Below the pieces are notes generated by a model, which saw nothing but the letters and a program-made list of their open reading frames with translations, ran no database searches and had not been told where the DNA came from. From assembly GCA_014879445.1 (NCBI GenBank), contig JACSSC010000023.1, positions 1-64,000 of the forward strand: a stretch of 64,000 bases of DNA. Direction: 5' to 3'. This document shows, piece by piece, positions 1-9,017 of this stretch (position 1 is its first letter; every line of letters starts with the position of its first letter). This DNA comes from Candidatus Competibacteraceae bacterium. GTDB taxonomy: Bacteria > Bacteroidota > Bacteroidia > CAIKAF01. A program made the translations under genes and the position numbers.

Positions 1-90
1 AAGCCGGTTGCCAAGAAGCCCGTAGCTAAAAAGCCGGTTGCTAAGAAGCCCGTAGCTAAAAAGCCGGTTACAAAGAAGATTGTTCCTCAA
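1..90 (+). repeat. About 30-bp in-frame tandem repeat encoding KPVAKKPVAK (2 near-identical copies plus 1 degenerate copy in window)
   Basis: aagccggttgccaagaagcccgtagctaaa / aagccggttgctaagaagcccgtagctaaa / aagccggttacaaagaagattgttcctcaa read directly. Confidence 0.9.
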
Positions 91-834
91 AATCCGTCTA
101 TAAAAAAGCTTTCCACAGAGAAGCCCAAGACGTCTAAATCTATATCAGTTGGATCCAAGAAGGAGGCAACAAAGAAAGCAAAGCCATCTACTTCATTGCA
201 GGTTGGAAACAAACCTCTTCCCAAAACTGCTAAAACTTTGCCTTCATCTCAGAAGCAGGGTAAATCAGGCAATAAAAAGCAGAATGGAGAAACTGAAATA
301 TTGGAAGATGTTCCTGATTTTATTGTAAAACCGAGTAAGAAAGAAAAGAAGGAGCCACAAAAGCAAATTATTCGGACGATTCCGGTTCAGAAAGAGGTGA
401 TTATTCAGCATAAAAATGAGAAAGTTGAATTGAATCCTGTAGTGGCTAGAACCAATAACAAGATAAAAATTGAATTGGAGTATTTGATTAGGTCGTCCCC
501 ACGCATATTATACAATTTCCTTAGCACACCTAGTGGGCTATCAGAATGGTTTGCCGATAATGTTAATATTCATCATGACGTTTATACCTTTATTTGGGAG
601 GGATCTGAGGAGAAAGCGCGGCTTCTGGTAGCCCGCGAATTTGATTTGGTGCGTTTTAAATGGTTGGCAACGGATATTGATGATACTTATTTCGAGTTGA
701 GAATCAAAATAGATGAGCTCACAAATGATGTTGCATTAATAGTTACAGATTTTGCGCCTAAGGAAGAGCTTCAGGAAGTGCAAATGCTTTGGAATAAGCA
801 AATTGATCAATTAATTAAATCATTAGGATCCTAA
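1..834 (+). CDS. START-like (SRPBCC) domain protein with Lys/Pro/Ala-repeat N-terminal region; 5' end lies outside the window
   Basis: Frame 1 is open from base 1 (KPVAKKPVAKKPVAKKPVAKKPVTKK...). The ORF track starts at an internal TTG (196). The C-terminal IELEYLIRSSPRILYNFLSTPSGLSEWFADNV... resembles Bacteroidota START-like/AHSA1-type domains. Confidence 0.8.
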   Translation, partial: KPVAKKPVAKKPVAKKPVAKKPVTKKIVPQNPSIKKLSTEKPKTSKSISVGSKKEATKKAKPSTSLQVGNKPLPKTAKTLPSSQKQGKSGNKKQNGETEILEDVPDFIVKPSKKEKKEPQKQIIRTIPVQKEVIIQHKNEKVELNPVVARTNNKIKIELEYLIRSSPRILYNFLSTPSGLSEWFADNVNIHHDVYTFIWEGSEEKARLLVAREFDLVRFKWLATDIDDTYFELRIKIDELTNDVALIVTDFAPKEELQEVQMLWNKQIDQLIKSLGS

Positions 835-837
835 GAT

Positions 838-1182
838 TTAATGTCCACCGTCTTTTTTGCAGCAATCAGGTAATCCATCGTAGGCCTGCTTATTGGCAGG
901 AATATGGTCGGCATCATAACCTTGACTGCTAATGGCTTCTCGAATGTTTTCGATATTGGTTTGTTTAGTCTTGAATGTTATTTGAACGATTTTTGTTGGA
1001 ATATTTACATTCACAGAAACGACTCCCTTTACTTTATAAAGCTTTTTTTCCACACGTTCTTTACACATGTCACATTGCATCGAAGTGTGTATTTCTACTG
1101 TATTGAATTTAGCTGTGGGTTGTTGTGAATACATGACTTGAGTAAAGCAAATTATTATGGCGCTTAGCATGAATTTGTACAT
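838..1182 (-). CDS. Secreted heavy-metal-associated (HMA) domain protein
   Basis: Signal peptide MYKFMLSAIIICFTQVMYSQ, MQCDMCKERVEKKLYKVKGVVSVNVN (CxxC HMA motif), C-terminus DCCKKDGGH. Start moved from 1218 to the ATG at 1182. Confidence 0.85.
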   Translation of the reverse strand: MYKFMLSAIIICFTQVMYSQQPTAKFNTVEIHTSMQCDMCKERVEKKLYKVKGVVSVNVNIPTKIVQITFKTKQTNIENIREAISSQGYDADHIPANKQAYDGLPDCCKKDGGH

Positions 1183-1204
1183 TATTATAACAATTAATTT
1201 AAAA

Positions 1205-1212
1205 CAAAGATA
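1205..1212 (-). promoter_or_regulatory. Bacteroidota -7 element TATCTTTG for the HMA gene
   Basis: CAAAGATA on + strand, 22 bp upstream of ATG; matches TAnnTTTG. No clear -33 element. Confidence 0.5.
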
Positions 1213-1276
1213 ATTCATTAATCATTTCTCTTTTCATAAAAGAATGTTAATGAATAGGTGAATCAAAAAAATAGTT

Positions 1277-1284
1277 TAACTTTG
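1277..1284 (+). promoter_or_regulatory. Bacteroidota -7 element TAACTTTG for the Cys-rich protein gene
   Basis: TAnnTTTG match 25 bp upstream of ATG 1310; divergent from the HMA promoter. Confidence 0.5.
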
Positions 1285-1309
1285 TAAAAAATTAATCTAT
1301 ACACACAGT

Positions 1310-1612
1310 ATGAAAAAATTTGTTTTAACATTTGCAATTGTTTTAGGTGGCTTTGTTTATATGTCAGCACAAAACACAACTGAAACGAAAACCGAAACAA
1401 AATCAACTAAATCTTGTTGCGCTAAAGGTGATGATTCAAAGGCATCATGCAGCAGCAAAACTGAAACCAAATCATGTTGCTCTAAGGGAACAGCTTCTAC
1501 AAGTAAAACTTGCAGTTCGTCTGAAGTTAAATCTTGCAAAGGCGGTCATAGTGAGAAATCATCCGGCTGCAGCCATGGTTCTACCGGAACACGTGAAGAG
1601 AAAAAAGAATAA
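1310..1612 (+). CDS. Small secreted Cys/Lys/Ser/Thr-rich protein, metallothionein-like (putative)
   Basis: Signal peptide MKKFVLTFAIVLGGFVYMSAQ, then 8 Cys in repeated TKSCCxKG / KSC motifs; divergent from the HMA gene; followed by a terminator. Confidence 0.75.
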   Translation: MKKFVLTFAIVLGGFVYMSAQNTTETKTETKSTKSCCAKGDDSKASCSSKTETKSCCSKGTASTSKTCSSSEVKSCKGGHSEKSSGCSHGSTGTREEKKE

Positions 1613-1634
1613 TTATATTTCTATAGTTTTTTAT

Positions 1635-1661
1635 AAGCCGTCTTTATACGACGGCTTTTTT
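1635..1661 (+). terminator. Rho-independent terminator
   Basis: AAGCCGTC (1635-1642) TTTATAC GACGGCTT (1650-1657) followed by a T-run. Confidence 0.85.
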
Positions 1662-1704
1662 ATTATATGTTCACCCTGTTGGCTCTATTAGAATAATGCA
1701 TAGA

Positions 1705-4149
1705 TTAAGATGCATTGGCACGGATTTCGGCACCGGTTTGTTCAGAAAGATTTGAAATAAGTTTTTGCATTAAATCATCTACTTCTTTATCGGTAAAGGT
1801 TTTTTCGTTGTTATACAATGAGAATCTCACGGCATATGATTTTTTTCCTTGTGGAATATTTCGACCTTCGTACACATCAAATAATAGGATATCGAGTAAT
1901 TTGTCGCCAAAAGTTTTGCCTGCTATATTTTTAATATCTCTGTATCCGATATGGTTATCAATCAATATCGCTAAATCTCTAACTACTATGGGGAATTTGG
2001 GTAATTCTTTAAAAACAGGATAAGAAGATGGAATACCAATTAGAATTTGATCCCAATACAATTCAGCAAACCATATTTCTTGCTTGATATCAGTTTTCTT
2101 AAGAGCTGTGCCCGATACCTTTCCGCAAGTATAGAGCAACCTGGGATTTTTTTCTTTTGAATAACATGCAAATGCTGATTCAAAACGATAATCAGGTATT
2201 TGTATTTGTGAAACAGGTTGATAAGGTATAGAAAGCGTGTTTAATATCGTTTCGCAAACACCTTGAATGGAGTGAAAATCAGATTTTATAATAGGTGCGA
2301 ACCATGAGTCAAGATGTTCTTCTCCACATATCAAAATGCCAAGTACATGATTTTCGTTGTATGGATGCTTATCGGTTTTGTAATATCGTCTTCCAAATTC
2401 AAAAAGATGTAATCGGTTATTTTTTCGATTCAAATTATGTGCGGCTGATTTGAGCATTGTGAACAAAAGTGAATGGCGCATTACATCAAGCTCTGAACTG
2501 ATAGGGTTTTCAACAGTTATTAATTCTGGAAAGGATGAAGGATAATGAATGGAATGGTCTAAAGATAATGTAATGGTTTCATAGTATCCGTTGTTGACCA
2601 ACATCTGAGCTATTTTGTTCTTATAATGCCTGCTTGGCTTCTCCGGCTCATTTTTTAAAACGGCTGATAATGTATTACGAAGCGTAATTTTGTCATAGCC
2701 GTAAATTCTCATTATTTCTTCTACCAGATCTATTTCACGGGTTACGTCAACTTTTGATGTTGGAACATGTACTTTGATTTCATTATCATCAGCATGTATG
2801 ATTTCAAAACCCAAAGATGTGAGTATTTGGATAGCGATATTTGCAGGAATTTCTATCCCTGCTATTTGATGAAGGTATTGAGTTCGTAACAAAATGGTGT
2901 TAGGTTGGATGGGTTGAGGGAGTATGTCAACCATCGTACGATCCCAAACGGCACCTGTGATTTCAATAATTAAATCAATGGCACGCTGAAGCGCATATGG
3001 TACCTGAGAAATATCTGCGCCGCGTTCAAATCGGAATGATGCATCTGTGTGCAAATTGTGATTTTTGGATGAACGACGAATGTATGAGGGTGAAAAACAA
3101 GCACTTTCAATAAAGACCTCAGTAGTAGATTCGCTAACTCCTGATCCAATGCCTCCGTAAATACCGGCTAGACATAATGGTTTTTCTGTGTCACAAATAA
3201 CAAGGTCGCAATTGCTAAGCGTACGTTCAACACCATCTAATGTTGTCAGTTTTTCCTTATCATGGGCTAGTCGCACAATAAGCTGTTTATCTTTAATGAA
3301 CGATACATCAAATGCGTGAAGAGGATGTCCTGTTTCGAATAGTACATAATTGGTTATATCAACCAAGTTGTTAATGGGTTTTAGTCCGATGCTATTTAGT
3401 TTGTGTTGCAACCACATCGGTGATGGCTCAATTTTTATTTGACGAAGATATGCCCCAGAATATCGTGGGCATGCTTCGGGATTAATTAGAGATACAGGTA
3501 TTACGGATTGCTGATTAAGGGTGGGTGTAGCAGATGATAACGTAGGCGTTTGTAAAGGATTAGGAGTTGCATGGATGCTATGATAAGCCGAAATATCTCG
3601 GGCTACGCCAATATGCGAAGTAGCATCTACGCGATTGGGTGTTATATTTAATTCAAGTACAGTATCGGAATATACCTGATAATAAGAAGCGGCCAAAGTG
3701 CCGGGGGCAATGGGCTGAGGTATAACAATAATACCATCATGCGAATTGCCAATACCAATTTCATCTTCAGCACATATCATTCCTTGAGATTCAACACCTC
3801 TTATATTCGCTTTTTTAATTTCAATCAGACCATTTTTTGAATGTAGACGAGTTCCAACAGTTGCAACAATAACCGTTTGCCCGGCTTCAACATTGGGTGC
3901 GCCACAAACAATTTGAACCCATTCGCTCTGGCCAATATCCACTTGGGTTACACTCAGACGATCGGCGTTAGGATGTTTGTGCTTTTCCATAACTTTACCA
4001 ATTACCAAACCTTGCAGTCCTCCCGGAATGCTTTGGTATGTAACTATATCCTCCACTTCTAGACCGGTGCGTGTTAGTATGTCAGCGGCTTCTTCAGCCG
4101 AAACCGGATAATGCAAATACTGATTAAGCCACTGTAGTGATACTTTCAT
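1705..4149 (-). CDS. pheT: Phenylalanine--tRNA ligase beta subunit
   Basis: MKVSLQWLNQYLHYPVSAEEAADILTRTGLEVE..., tRNA-binding domain HPNADRLSVTQVDIG, B3/B4, B5 and FDX-ACB regions. Start corrected to 4149. Confidence 0.97.
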   Translation of the reverse strand: MKVSLQWLNQYLHYPVSAEEAADILTRTGLEVEDIVTYQSIPGGLQGLVIGKVMEKHKHPNADRLSVTQVDIGQSEWVQIVCGAPNVEAGQTVIVATVGTRLHSKNGLIEIKKANIRGVESQGMICAEDEIGIGNSHDGIIVIPQPIAPGTLAASYYQVYSDTVLELNITPNRVDATSHIGVARDISAYHSIHATPNPLQTPTLSSATPTLNQQSVIPVSLINPEACPRYSGAYLRQIKIEPSPMWLQHKLNSIGLKPINNLVDITNYVLFETGHPLHAFDVSFIKDKQLIVRLAHDKEKLTTLDGVERTLSNCDLVICDTEKPLCLAGIYGGIGSGVSESTTEVFIESACFSPSYIRRSSKNHNLHTDASFRFERGADISQVPYALQRAIDLIIEITGAVWDRTMVDILPQPIQPNTILLRTQYLHQIAGIEIPANIAIQILTSLGFEIIHADDNEIKVHVPTSKVDVTREIDLVEEIMRIYGYDKITLRNTLSAVLKNEPEKPSRHYKNKIAQMLVNNGYYETITLSLDHSIHYPSSFPELITVENPISSELDVMRHSLLFTMLKSAAHNLNRKNNRLHLFEFGRRYYKTDKHPYNENHVLGILICGEEHLDSWFAPIIKSDFHSIQGVCETILNTLSIPYQPVSQIQIPDYRFESAFACYSKEKNPRLLYTCGKVSGTALKKTDIKQEIWFAELYWDQILIGIPSSYPVFKELPKFPIVVRDLAILIDNHIGYRDIKNIAGKTFGDKLLDILLFDVYEGRNIPQGKKSYAVRFSLYNNEKTFTDKEVDDLMQKLISNLSEQTGAEIRANAS

Positions 4150-4232
4150 AATTTTAACACAATATAAAAGAGGGGTAAAAGTACGGCAAACCTGCCAAAT
4201 CATCACATATTATAACCCTGTTTTTTTTCATA

Positions 4233-4264
4233 TTGAAAGAATAATAAAATAATTAGTAAATTTG
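4233..4264 (+). promoter_or_regulatory. Promoter: -33-like TTG (4233-4235) and -7 TAAATTTG (4257-4264)
   Basis: TAnnTTTG match 7 bp upstream of ATG 4272, with an upstream TTG at a 21-bp spacing. Confidence 0.55.
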
Positions 4265-4271
4265 TATCCTC

Positions 4272-4646
4272 ATGAGACGATTTACATTATTGTTTTTTCT
4301 CTCGATTAGTATGTATTTTTTACATACGTTTTATGCCCATGATACTCATCATTCGTATGTGCATGTTATAACCTGTCCTCAATCTGAACATTCGCTTTTA
4401 CACAAGTTAGGAGATATTCTTAGTATTGATTTTGGTGCCAATCATTTAGAGGCGTGTAAGCAGGTTGATATTGATTTTCATATTGCTGACGCATTAACAT
4501 TTGTGGTATTATCTTCTGAAGTTGAAAAGCCAAAGCCGGTTACTGTTCAATTTTTTGGACTCTCGTTTTTTGATTATGTTGTTTATCCTGAACACGCATA
4601 TTACGATTATACCAATATCTTTCGTGGCCCTCCCATGCAGTCGTAA
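4272..4646 (+). CDS. Small exported protein of unknown function, first gene of a cus-like operon; C-terminus ...IFRGPPMQS
   Basis: Signal-peptide-like N-terminus MRRFTLLFFLSISMYFLHTFYA, HDTHHSYVH segment, RGPP tail; 51 bp upstream of the cusA-like gene on the same strand. Confidence 0.7.
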   Translation: MRRFTLLFFLSISMYFLHTFYAHDTHHSYVHVITCPQSEHSLLHKLGDILSIDFGANHLEACKQVDIDFHIADALTFVVLSSEVEKPKPVTVQFFGLSFFDYVVYPEHAYYDYTNIFRGPPMQS

Positions 4647-4697
4647 AACTGTATAACAATTTTCCTTTTAATTTTTTGATTTTATAAAACAGTTGAT

Positions 4698-7600
4698 ATG
4701 ATTCAACGATTGATAGAATTTTCAATTCGACAAAAATTTATTATAGCATTAGGTATAACCGGATTGATTGCATGGGGTATGTACGGTTTTTATCAGGTGC
4801 CATTAGATGCTGTTCCCGATATTACCAATAATCAAGTACAGGTAGTAACCGTGTCGCCTACCTTATCAACACCGGAAGTGGAGCAATACATCACCCAGCC
4901 CGTTGAGCGCAATATGGCTAATTTGCAGGGTGTTATTGAAGTCAGGTCAATTTCCCGATTTGGCTTATCTGTTATTACCATAGTGTTTGAAGACAGGATG
5001 CCGACATTGCAGTGCCGACAGCTTGTGAGCGAAAAACTGCAAGGTATATCAAATGAGATACCACCGACATTGGGTGTGCCGGAGCTGATGCCGATAACAA
5101 CCGGATTGGGCGAAGTATTTCAGTATGTATTAAAAGTGGACTCAGGTTATGAAGATCAATATGATTTAATGGAATTGCGGACTATTCAGGACTGGATAGT
5201 AAAGAAGCAATTGGCAGGGATGAAAGGAATTGTAGAAATCAGCAGTTTTGGTGGATATTTGAAGCAGTACGAAATTGTTGTTAATCCGGATAAGTTGGTT
5301 GCAATGGGCATTACATTACAGGAACTAATGGATGCACTTACGGCCAATAATGCCAATACAGGTGCCAGCTACATTGAAAAGGGCGAAAGATCCATTTTTG
5401 TTAGGGCTGAGGGCATGATAAAAAGGGTGGAAGATATTGGCATGATTTATATTCGTCAATCTGGCCATGTTCCTATTTATGTAAGGGATGTTGCGAATGA
5501 CATCCGATTTGGTTATGCAAAGCGATTTGGTGCAATGACAATGGATGGCAAGGGAGAAGTTGTGGGTGGTATAGCGTTGATGCTAAAAGGTGCTGATTCT
5601 TATGCCGTAGTAGAGGGGCTTAAAAAACGAATGCTGACCATACAAAAAACATTGCCGGAGGGTATTCGAATTGTACCATTTATTGATAGAAGTGCTTTAA
5701 TAGATAAAACAATTCATACGGTTTCAAAAAACTTGATTGAAGGCGGATTGATTGTTGTGTTTGTATTGGTTTTGTTGTTGGGAAATTTTAGGGCTGGATT
5801 AATTGTCGCATCTGTTATTCCTTTGTCCATGTTATTTGCATTCGGAATGATGCATGTTTTTGGTGTGTCGGCTAATTTGATGTCTTTAGGCGCACTTGAT
5901 TTTGGGCTTGTCGTTGACGGGGCGGTTGTTGTTGTAGAAGGTGTAATTCATCAAATGCATATTCGGTATGCAGGGCAGCGACTATCAAAGAATCAAATGG
6001 ATGAAACAGTAAGTCGCTATTCGGGTAGGATGATGCAAACAGCTGTATTTGGACAAATTATAATTCTCATTGTGTATATACCCATTTTGGCGCTGGTTGG
6101 TATTGAGGGGAAAATGTTTAAACCCATGGCGCTTACTGTTAGCTTTGCTATTGTGGGTGCTATAATCCTTTCTCTGACTTATGTACCCATGATGACTACA
6201 TTATTATTGAGCCGTAACGTACGCATAAAGAAAACCATTTCAGACAAATTGATACATTTCATAGAGAAAGCATTTATGCCCGTATTGAAATGGGTTATTA
6301 GATTCAAATTTTTGATGGTGTCCATTTCGGTAACAGCATTTGTTTTATCACTTCTTGTGTTTACACGTTTGGGCTCTGTTTTTATTCCTAATCTTGAAGA
6401 AGGCGATTTGGCTATGCAAATGACCATGCCGCCCGGCACGTCTCTTCAGCAGGTTATAGCCACTACACAAAAAGTAGAAGCATTGTTGATTCAAAATTTT
6501 CCGGAAGTAAAACATGTCGTATCAAAGATTGGAACGGCTGAAGTGCCAACAGACCCGATGGGAATGGAAGATACGGATATCATGATTGTACTGAAAGAGA
6601 AGTCGTATTGGGTGTCGGCCAAAAATCGAGAGGAACTTGCTGATAAGATGAAAGAAAAGTTAGATGAAATTCCGGGTGTTTCTTTTGAGTTTTCTCAACC
6701 CATTCAACTAAGATTTAATGAATTGATGAGTGGGAGTAAAGCCGATATAGCTGTTAAAATATTTGGTGATGATTTGACGAAATTGCATGAATTGGCACAA
6801 AAAGCGGCAATAATTATTTCAGATGTAGAAGGGGCTGCAGATATAAAGGTTGAGCAGGTTGAAGGGTTGCCACAATTGATTATTTCGCCCAATAGAATGC
6901 AGATGGCCCGATATGGAATTCATGTTGACGATATGAATACAGCCCTGAGAGCTGCATTTGCAGGGGAGCAAGTAAGCGTCGTATATGAGGGCGAACGTAA
7001 GTTTGATATGGTTGTTCGTTTTGAGAAAGAAAGCCGTGAGGATATGCAAGTTTTTAATCGTATGTATTTAAGAGCGGATGATGGAACTATGGTGCCATTA
7101 AGCGCTGTAGCTGACATACGACAGGAGAATGGTCCTATGCTTATATCTAGAGAGAATGCCCAACGTCGTATTGTAATTGGTATTAATGTACGGAATCGGG
7201 ATATCCAATCCTTGGTTACGGAAATGCAAATGTTACTTACGCAAAAACTTGCCCTACCTGATGGATATTTTATCAAATATGGAGGGGAGTTTGAAAACCT
7301 GCAACATGCTACTCAGCGCTTGATGATTGCTGTTCCTGTTGCTTTACTGTTGATTTTTATTTTATTGTTTTTTGCCTTTGGATCTGTTCGTTATGCATTG
7401 ATGATATATTCAGCTGTGCCATTAGCTGCCATAGGCGGTATTTTTGCTTTGTTATTGCGAGGTATGCCATTCAGCATATCAGCAGGTGTAGGTTTTATTG
7501 CATTATTCGGTGTTGCCGTGCTGAATGGAATCGTATTGATTGGTTATTTTATTCATTTAGAAAAATCGGGAATGAATGACATTTATCGTAGGGTGCTAAC

Positions 7601-9011
7601 CGGCACACGTACCCGATTAAGACCCGTTTTGATGACGGCAGCGGTTGCTTCTCTCGGTTTTCTTCCTATGGCTTTGAGCCAGTCGGCAGGTGGCGAAGTG
7701 CAAAGACCATTGGCAACGGTTGTTATTGGTGGGCTAATTACTTCTACACTTTTAACCTTGCTATTATTGCCGGTTATCTATCTCTTATTTTCACGTGTTC
7801 GTCGTAAATCAAAAGCTGCTATGCTTGGTTTTTTATTTTTTATGACGGGAATGCTCAATGCGCAGAACCTTGATGACACATTAATTATTTCGCGTGAAAA
7901 ATTTGTGCAGCAAGCCCTTATCAATCATCCCTATATCAAGAATGCCATAACAGATGAAAAAATTGCCAAAGCCGAAGTGCTTTCCGCTTGGGAAATCCCA
8001 TCTACGGAAATGATGTTGGAACGTGGTCAAATCAACTATGAATTGATAGATAACCATTTTTCATTGTCTCAATCTTTTGGCAATATAGGTCAGCATATAG
8101 CTCTTACATCGTTTTATAAACAAAGAGTTCAGCTCATGAAAACTTTTATTAGAAAAACTGAACTTGAAATTGCCTGGCAGGCAGCTGCTATGTATGATGA
8201 AATAACAGCAATTCTTCAAAAAAGAAAAGTGTTGATGAGGGAAAAACGCGTTCTAGATGAGTTATTACGCATTACCCAAGCCGGATATGATTCGGGCAGT
8301 GAAGAATACACAACATTGCTTTCAATTAAGATGGCCGTACAAGCACTTCATCGTAAGTTATTAGATGTTGATGCGGCTTATATTGAGCTTAGTGGAGAGA
8401 TGAAAACAATGCTTTTTATTCAGACACCCTGGAAGCCCTCTATTGATTCATTGACTCAAATTACATTTACGATAGATAAGGAAGTACCGGACTCTACAAA
8501 GACATTGGTATTGAAATCGTACTATCAGGAATATGTGTTATCCCAAAAAATGCTAAGCACACAAAGGGCTTCCTTTTTTCCAGGTATCTCAGCAGGATAT
8601 TTCAACCAGCAACTTGAGCATATAAATGGTTTTCAGGGATTTTCTGTTGGGCTATCTATACCCATTCTGTCTTTTAAAAATTATGCCGCAGTTCGTGTTG
8701 CGTCATTCCAGAAAATGAAAGCAGAAAACGAACTTACATATCAAACTCGCAAACTCCAAAATGAAGTGGATATTCTTTATCAAAAAATCAACCAGTCAAA
8801 GTATAGAATGATTTCATTTCTTCAACACTCATTACCTGAGTCCGATTTGTTGGTAAAGCAAGCAACTTATCAATATCAAGTCGGCGCTATTGATTTTCAC
8901 AGATTCTATTTCTTATTCAGCCAAGCAATGGCTGTTCAGTATGCATACATTGACGAATGTTTGCTATACAATCACTTGATTTTAGCTTATTCATATCTAA
9001 CTGCAAAATAA
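4698..9011 (+). CDS. CusA/CzcA-family heavy-metal RND transporter fused to a C-terminal TolC/CusC-like outer membrane efflux domain
   Basis: 1437 aa. RND part MIQRLIEFSIRQKFIIALGITGLIAWGMYGFYQVPLDAVPDITNNQVQV..., LGALDFGLVVDGAVVVVEG. After about residue 1040 a new signal-peptide-like segment (AAMLGFLFFMTGMLNAQN) leads into an OEP-like coiled-coil region. Confidence 0.92.
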   Translation: MIQRLIEFSIRQKFIIALGITGLIAWGMYGFYQVPLDAVPDITNNQVQVVTVSPTLSTPEVEQYITQPVERNMANLQGVIEVRSISRFGLSVITIVFEDRMPTLQCRQLVSEKLQGISNEIPPTLGVPELMPITTGLGEVFQYVLKVDSGYEDQYDLMELRTIQDWIVKKQLAGMKGIVEISSFGGYLKQYEIVVNPDKLVAMGITLQELMDALTANNANTGASYIEKGERSIFVRAEGMIKRVEDIGMIYIRQSGHVPIYVRDVANDIRFGYAKRFGAMTMDGKGEVVGGIALMLKGADSYAVVEGLKKRMLTIQKTLPEGIRIVPFIDRSALIDKTIHTVSKNLIEGGLIVVFVLVLLLGNFRAGLIVASVIPLSMLFAFGMMHVFGVSANLMSLGALDFGLVVDGAVVVVEGVIHQMHIRYAGQRLSKNQMDETVSRYSGRMMQTAVFGQIIILIVYIPILALVGIEGKMFKPMALTVSFAIVGAIILSLTYVPMMTTLLLSRNVRIKKTISDKLIHFIEKAFMPVLKWVIRFKFLMVSISVTAFVLSLLVFTRLGSVFIPNLEEGDLAMQMTMPPGTSLQQVIATTQKVEALLIQNFPEVKHVVSKIGTAEVPTDPMGMEDTDIMIVLKEKSYWVSAKNREELADKMKEKLDEIPGVSFEFSQPIQLRFNELMSGSKADIAVKIFGDDLTKLHELAQKAAIIISDVEGAADIKVEQVEGLPQLIISPNRMQMARYGIHVDDMNTALRAAFAGEQVSVVYEGERKFDMVVRFEKESREDMQVFNRMYLRADDGTMVPLSAVADIRQENGPMLISRENAQRRIVIGINVRNRDIQSLVTEMQMLLTQKLALPDGYFIKYGGEFENLQHATQRLMIAVPVALLLIFILLFFAFGSVRYALMIYSAVPLAAIGGIFALLLRGMPFSISAGVGFIALFGVAVLNGIVLIGYFIHLEKSGMNDIYRRVLTGTRTRLRPVLMTAAVASLGFLPMALSQSAGGEVQRPLATVVIGGLITSTLLTLLLLPVIYLLFSRVRRKSKAAMLGFLFFMTGMLNAQNLDDTLIISREKFVQQALINHPYIKNAITDEKIAKAEVLSAWEIPSTEMMLERGQINYELIDNHFSLSQSFGNIGQHIALTSFYKQRVQLMKTFIRKTELEIAWQAAAMYDEITAILQKRKVLMREKRVLDELLRITQAGYDSGSEEYTTLLSIKMAVQALHRKLLDVDAAYIELSGEMKTMLFIQTPWKPSIDSLTQITFTIDKEVPDSTKTLVLKSYYQEYVLSQKMLSTQRASFFPGISAGYFNQQLEHINGFQGFSVGLSIPILSFKNYAAVRVASFQKMKAENELTYQTRKLQNEVDILYQKINQSKYRMISFLQHSLPESDLLVKQATYQYQVGAIDFHRFYFLFSQAMAVQYAYIDECLLYNHLILAYSYLTAK

Positions 9012-9017
9012 TATCTC

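Noticed and set aside
1-90. Tandem repeats considered as CRISPR
   Set aside because: No spacers; the repeats are contiguous, in frame and coding.
1347-1691. 114-aa + strand ORF overlapping the Cys-rich gene in another frame
   Set aside because: Shadow ORF running through the terminator; no start context and no family. The 1310 frame has a signal peptide and repeat logic.
4698-9011. Possible sequencing frameshift or stop-loss fusing two genes
   Set aside because: RND-OEP fusions of this size are a known Bacteroidota architecture and the junction contains a clean signal peptide; no evidence of an artefact.
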